NCBI GenBank assembly: GCA_047630275.1
Contig: JBLHVN010000001.1
Location: forward strand, 1,364,001-1,428,000
Direction: 5' to 3'
Length of the DNA stretch: 64,000 bases
Source: GCA-2720865 sp047630275
Lineage (GTDB): Bacteria; Bdellovibrionota; Bacteriovoracia; Bacteriovoracales; Bacteriovoracaceae
The stretch's first letter is position 1, and each line of letters opens with the position of its first letter. The notes under the pieces were generated by a model. It made no database searches, was not told the origin of the DNA, and worked only from the letters and a program-made list of their open reading frames with translations. The position numbers and the translations under genes were made by a program. Positions 60,270-64,000 of the stretch are shown piece after piece.

Positions 60270-62291
60270 ATGATTAAGTTAATAAATTTATTGTTTATCC
60301 TCTCAGTTATAACCTTAGTCGGTTGTAAGCAAGATCCTTATCCAACCGAAGGCGTCTTTAGAAAAGAGCCTGTGGTTCAGGGACAGCAACCTCTTCCGGC
60401 TCTTGCGATCTCTGTTGGAGATAAGATTGAATACAGAGAGGGGAGAAACTTAGCCCTTAAAATTCGCGTTGAAGTTGAAGAGCCAGGAGAGCCGATCGTA
60501 AAGATTGACGGTCTTCCTGAGGGTGCGAGTTTTGATCCAAAGACCTTCATGCTAAGCTGGACACCAAATTACTTTCAAGGAAATGATATCAACGACGCTA
60601 GTATCAAGGCGCGTTTTTACCCCATCACTATTTGGCTGAGAAGCTCGGCTCTTCCTAAAGAGTATCTAAGAAAGACCGTTAATTTAGTTGTCTTTGATAT
60701 TCCAAGAGCCATTGGGATAGGCTCTTCAAGAAACTCTTCAGTTAATGAAAATAGTGAGTTCAATGAAACCATCACGATTAGCAATCCTGATTACCCGCAA
60801 GGGCCTTTTAAATTATTAACTAAAGACCTTCCAGCAAATATGAAGATCGAGGAGATATCTCCCACTCAGTTTAAGCTCTCTTATAAGCCTGATTACTTTC
60901 ATGTAAATAGAGCCAGAGGAGAGAGTTCAAAAGTCTATAATGGAAAGATTATTGTTTCTAACCCAGCCAATCATATAGAAGAAGTTGATTATAAGTTCAC
61001 AGTAAAAGACGTTAGGCGAGAAGTAAAAGTCGTGGCCCCTGAGAGCTTAACTCAAGGGCTTGATGTTAGTTTTCAAGTCGCCTCTTATGATCTTAATAGA
61101 GAGATCTCCCCAGATATGACTCTTCTTACTTCAAGACCAGGATTTGGAAACTTTAGAACTGAAGTCATTAAGAATGAAGACAGCTTCTCAAGTGTTATGA
61201 ATATTTATTGGACTGATATTCCACCTGTTTATAACGGAACAACTCAAACTCTTAAGTTTAAGGCCTGCGTTCTAGGTTCTTGGGGAAATAGAAGAGATGA
61301 GTGTAAAGAAGAAGAAACTGAAGTGAAGATTGTTCTAAGAGATAGAACAGCTCCAGGGATCTCAAGAGATGATTGGGAGCGCGGGGAATTGATCTACCTT
61401 GGCTTTAATGAATCTATGACAAGAAATATTAAGGTTGTTGATAACGAGGATAGAAGCCTTACTCCTAGAGTTGAGGTCTTTCCCACTGAAATGAGAGAAT
61501 TTGTTTCTTGGTCTCGAGGAAAGTTAAGGCTTCGCTTTAATAAAGCAGGAGTCTTTCAATTTAACTTAGTGGCCACTTCTGATTATAATATGTCTTCAGC
61601 GGAGAGCTTTATAGTTGAAGTCTTTCCTAACAATAGAAATAAGACCCTCCTCTTTGCTGACTCAACCCGTGACCCTGAGGCCCTCTTTTATAAAAGCGCC
61701 TTTAAAGGAACCATGGATATTATGAATCCCGCAATTCAAGAAGTTAACCTGCGTAATATCTCTGATAGAGAGACCTTAGTCATTACGACAAGCACTCTTC
61801 TTGATGAATCTGTACAAGCAGAAGTTCTTAGCGCCATTAAAGGTATTAAGAACATCGTAGTGGCGTCACCTCTTATAAGAAAGCTTCCTCCTGAGTTTTT
61901 AACCACTCTCGAAGAAGAGTATGACTTCCTTCCTATTGGTCGTTATTCTGAACTTCCTAATATGCCAGATCTCTCAAAGATGAAATTCGTAGCAGTCTCT
62001 AAGTTTGCCACTCCTGTGAATGCAGTAGGGGTAAAACAAAAAGCATCTAAAGAATCTCATGATCCCATGATCTTTAACGGTGGTCTTCATGACCCAGATA
62101 AGATCTGTAAGGGTGTTTTAGGGCTAAGTGAAACAGGAACAAATCCTTATGTAACAGGTGTTTCTTGCGCTAGAAAAAATGGCGGAAGGATCTCTATCCT
62201 AGGGACTGAATGGGCGGATCTCTTAACTCAAGAAGCTGATAAAGAAATCCCTGCAAAATGGTTTGATACATTACTGAACGGAAAGTTCTGA
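60270..62291 (+). CDS. Large lipoprotein of the Agl-like operon, Ig/cadherin-like repeats
   Basis: 673 residues. Lipobox VITLVGC at about residues 15-21 gives a lipidated Cys. Then come several beta-sandwich modules of about 100 residues, each ending in a T/V-rich strand; phrases such as GLPEGASFDPKTFMLSWTPN are typical of putative Ig (He_PIG/cadherin-like) repeats. The C-terminal part (residues 450-673) is an alpha/beta domain, with KNIVVASPLIRKLP like a Rossmann strand. It likely resides in the outer membrane periplasmic leaflet and could be the anchor of the motor. It follows the AgmX-like gene by 12 bases. Confidence 0.75.
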   Translation: MIKLINLLFILSVITLVGCKQDPYPTEGVFRKEPVVQGQQPLPALAISVGDKIEYREGRNLALKIRVEVEEPGEPIVKIDGLPEGASFDPKTFMLSWTPNYFQGNDINDASIKARFYPITIWLRSSALPKEYLRKTVNLVVFDIPRAIGIGSSRNSSVNENSEFNETITISNPDYPQGPFKLLTKDLPANMKIEEISPTQFKLSYKPDYFHVNRARGESSKVYNGKIIVSNPANHIEEVDYKFTVKDVRREVKVVAPESLTQGLDVSFQVASYDLNREISPDMTLLTSRPGFGNFRTEVIKNEDSFSSVMNIYWTDIPPVYNGTTQTLKFKACVLGSWGNRRDECKEEETEVKIVLRDRTAPGISRDDWERGELIYLGFNESMTRNIKVVDNEDRSLTPRVEVFPTEMREFVSWSRGKLRLRFNKAGVFQFNLVATSDYNMSSAESFIVEVFPNNRNKTLLFADSTRDPEALFYKSAFKGTMDIMNPAIQEVNLRNISDRETLVITTSTLLDESVQAEVLSAIKGIKNIVVASPLIRKLPPEFLTTLEEEYDFLPIGRYSELPNMPDLSKMKFVAVSKFATPVNAVGVKQKASKESHDPMIFNGGLHDPDKICKGVLGLSETGTNPYVTGVSCARKNGGRISILGTEWADLLTQEADKEIPAKWFDTLLNGKF

Positions 62292-62298
62292 GGTTTAT

Positions 62299-62988
62299 AT
62301 GAAAAAAATGATAACGCTTTTCGCTCTATTTCTAAGTCCTCTGGCCTTTGGTGCTGAGACTTCATTAGATAAGAAACTAGATGATCTGAATATCCCTGAT
62401 GATCAGGTAACTCCCGTTCTCTCTCAAGATAATTTTTATATCGTGAACACCCGGTATTCAAGTCTGATCAACCGTCACGAGATTGGAGTTCAAGGCTCTC
62501 ATAACTTAACGGCCGATAGTCATCTTGATGTAAAACAGATCTCTGGCTCTTACCGTTATCACTTAAATAGTAAGTGGTCTTTTGGTCTTCGTTATAATCA
62601 TTATAGCAATAAGCTAACTCAGGCCGGTCAAAGGCTCTTAGATGATCAAAAGATTGTCCCTGATCAAGACTTTGCTTATAACTCTCAAGAGATCTTTGCT
62701 ACCTATAATACAATCTATGGAAAATTAAGATGGTCTTCAGAGACAGTTGTTTACTTTGATCAGTTTATCTCTGTTGGTGGCGGTCAGATCGAACTTGCTT
62801 CTGGAAAAAGTAACCATGCCCTTGTTGACCTAGGTCTTGCCTTTTGGATCAAGAAGCATGGTTCTATGAGAGTAGGGGTTAGGAATGAATTATATAATCA
62901 AGTAAAACTAAGCGGCGAGAACCTTAAGTACAATGCTATGGGATATATCGAGTTTGGTTTCTTATTCGGTGACGGTGATAGGGTATAA
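62299..62988 (+). CDS. Outer-membrane beta-barrel protein of the Agl-like operon
   Basis: 229 residues. Signal peptide MITLFALFLSPLAFGA. From about residue 50 the chain alternates polar/hydrophobic with aromatic residues (FYIVNTRYSSLINRHEIGVQ, GSYRYHLNSKWSFGLRYNH, MGYIEFGFLFG) and shows about eight strands. Members of this barrel type accompany AgmX-like and TPR proteins in delta-proteobacterial motor operons. GAGGTTT lies before the ATG, 7 bases after the lipoprotein stop. Probably part of the outer-membrane complex. Confidence 0.78.
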   Translation: MKKMITLFALFLSPLAFGAETSLDKKLDDLNIPDDQVTPVLSQDNFYIVNTRYSSLINRHEIGVQGSHNLTADSHLDVKQISGSYRYHLNSKWSFGLRYNHYSNKLTQAGQRLLDDQKIVPDQDFAYNSQEIFATYNTIYGKLRWSSETVVYFDQFISVGGGQIELASGKSNHALVDLGLAFWIKKHGSMRVGVRNELYNQVKLSGENLKYNAMGYIEFGFLFGDGDRV

Positions 62989-62989
62989 G

Positions 62990-64000
62990 ATGAATAAGTT
63001 CCTATTAATCTTCTTATTCTCTCTTAACGCTTTTGCTAATACTAGCACTCTGCTTGATCAAAAAGGATCGGACATAGACCTAAGTGGAAAGCTTAGAACG
63101 CAAAAGACCTTGAAGCTAAACGACGCCTTTTTAATTCAGCTTTATAGTAGCTGGAAGGCAAGGGGCGCCCTTGATAATCAAACAAATGAATTCTTCCAAA
63201 ACACAGTGGATCACTATTATAGAACGGCCTTGGTGGGCCTTCAGAAGATAGAGCCATCAAAGAGAAATGATCTTATTGTTGCTAATGAACTCTATCTTTT
63301 ATTTAAGTTAGGGCACTATCAGGCCTTCCTTGGAAAATGGATTGATCACTCTTCAAGCACAAGTTTCTTAAAGTCTGAGCTTGGTTTTGCTCTTGATCAA
63401 GTTGTATCCCCTCACGCTAGCCGTATCTACCTAAGCACTGGCTTTTCCTTAACACCTGCCATGAGTGAAAAGCTCTCAAAGATCGAAGACATTCCTAATC
63501 AAACTAACTATAGCCTGCAGGCCTTAAAGTATCTTAAGTCTGGAGATAAAGCGGTCAAGTGGATTGGAAAACTTGATAAGGGCGATTATTTTAGAGTTCA
63601 ATTAGCATACTCGGCGATTCTCTCCTACGCTAAACAAGGAAAGATCGGTGCCTCTGGGACCTTGATTAAAAAGATCATTGAACCATGGATCGAAAAGAAT
63701 AATAACAAAGAAGATATTGCTTTTTATTACCTGACTTTAGGCAGGCTTCTCTATCAGGCCAAGGCCTTTGAAGAATCTCTTTCTTATTATAAATTAATCC
63801 CTGAGTCTTCTAAGTACTTTTTAGAGGCCAGGACTGAATCGCTTTGGACTCATCTTCAAAGAAGAGACTTCTCTAATAGTGCTGGAGAGCTGGCCAGTCT
63901 AAAACTCTCTGTCTTTAGTGAGCAGTTCTATCCAGAGATCTTCTTAGCCTCTGCTATTGGCAACACCATGCTTTGCCAATTCACAGACGCTAAGAAATCC
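62990..64000 (+). CDS. Exported TPR-type protein, 3' truncated by window edge
   Basis: The frame is open from the ATG at 62990 to the last base, 337 residues so far. A signal peptide (FLLIFLFSLNAFA) is followed by helical repeats; ELYLLFKLGHYQAFLGKWID and YYLTLGRLLYQAKAFEESL resemble TPR units. It overlaps nothing but follows the barrel stop by one base (TAAGATG), so it is a member of the same operon. The stop codon is not in the window. It could be a second TPR scaffold of the motor or an outer-membrane adaptor. Confidence 0.8.
   Translation, partial: MNKFLLIFLFSLNAFANTSTLLDQKGSDIDLSGKLRTQKTLKLNDAFLIQLYSSWKARGALDNQTNEFFQNTVDHYYRTALVGLQKIEPSKRNDLIVANELYLLFKLGHYQAFLGKWIDHSSSTSFLKSELGFALDQVVSPHASRIYLSTGFSLTPAMSEKLSKIEDIPNQTNYSLQALKYLKSGDKAVKWIGKLDKGDYFRVQLAYSAILSYAKQGKIGASGTLIKKIIEPWIEKNNNKEDIAFYYLTLGRLLYQAKAFEESLSYYKLIPESSKYFLEARTESLWTHLQRRDFSNSAGELASLKLSVFSEQFYPEIFLASAIGNTMLCQFTDAKKS

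Noticed and set aside
1..64000. CRISPR arrays, tRNA/rRNA genes, IS elements, toxin-antitoxin or phage-defence islands
   Set aside because: No periodic repeats, clover-leaf sequences, transposases or defence genes were seen; the C5 methylase is alone.

Overview
The window comes from a low-GC Gram-negative bacterium, most likely a predatory Bdellovibrio-and-like organism of the Bacteriovorax/Halobacteriovorax type. The reasons are the very high share of exported proteins with no recognisable family, a TIGR02147-type DNA-binding protein, an Agl-like (Myxococcus gliding-motor-like) ExbB/ExbD/AgmX cluster, and sphingolipid genes. Sphingophosphonolipids are known from Bacteriovorax stolpii. The species assignment is inference. 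I see no rRNA, tRNA, CRISPR array, insertion sequence or phage gene. The window begins inside a peptidoglycan glycosyltransferase gene and ends inside a TPR protein gene.

0-19 kb is mixed housekeeping. It holds the partial GT51 glycosyltransferase, a three-gene exported operon of unknown role, a pectinacetylesterase/Notum-like hydrolase, a lipoate ligase, a heterodimeric ABC exporter with one degenerate ATP site, an orphan PAS histidine kinase, an orphan C5 cytosine methylase, a degenerate ABC-ATPase-like protein, an MnmA paralogue lacking both catalytic cysteines, an M28 peptidase, and the true mnmA.

19.5-35.2 kb is a nearly continuous plus-strand cluster. It runs LysR regulator, ATP-grasp ligase plus M14 (AstE/AspA-like) deacylase, atypical Ser/Thr kinase plus PP2C phosphatase, CorA-like transporter, double UspA protein, MscS-like channel, AsmA/DUF748-like protein, retropepsin-like protease, RimK, and a second M14 deacylase. 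It ends with a roughly 1000-residue membrane protein carrying a C-terminal AAA-type ATPase, overlapped by a second MscS channel gene. I read this as a turgor/stress module in which two ligase/deacylase pairs sit beside ion channels and a kinase/phosphatase pair. The ATPase-channel pair is the strongest candidate here for an undescribed system.

35-42.8 kb is mostly minus strand. It holds a YceI-domain protein, a trypsin-like protease, small exported proteins, an exported protein that appears to start at ATT, a TIGR02147 regulator, an ArsR repressor with an operator on its own leaderless promoter plus a 39-residue cysteine cluster peptide, and a TetR/DUF819 pair.

42.9-48.7 kb is a tightly overlapping operon: EF-hand lipoprotein, sphingosine-1-phosphate-lyase-like PLP enzyme, exported START-like protein, ceramidase-family membrane hydrolase, outer-membrane barrel. 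It is transcribed away from the TetR gene. A perfect 8-3-8 palindrome in the shared promoter region covers candidate -35 boxes in both directions, so I propose a TetR-controlled sphingolipid turnover operon.

48.8-54 kb holds a MarC protein, a PAS-PAS kinase, a TonB-like protein, a cold-shock gene preceded by a terminator-like attenuator, and an HELGH metalloprotease-like protein. 54.3-64 kb is the Agl-like motor operon: ExbB, two ExbD, TPR protein, small exported protein, AgmX/PglI-type TonB-like protein, lipoprotein, outer-membrane barrel, TPR protein. Many genes overlap by 1-11 bases, implying long translationally coupled operons.
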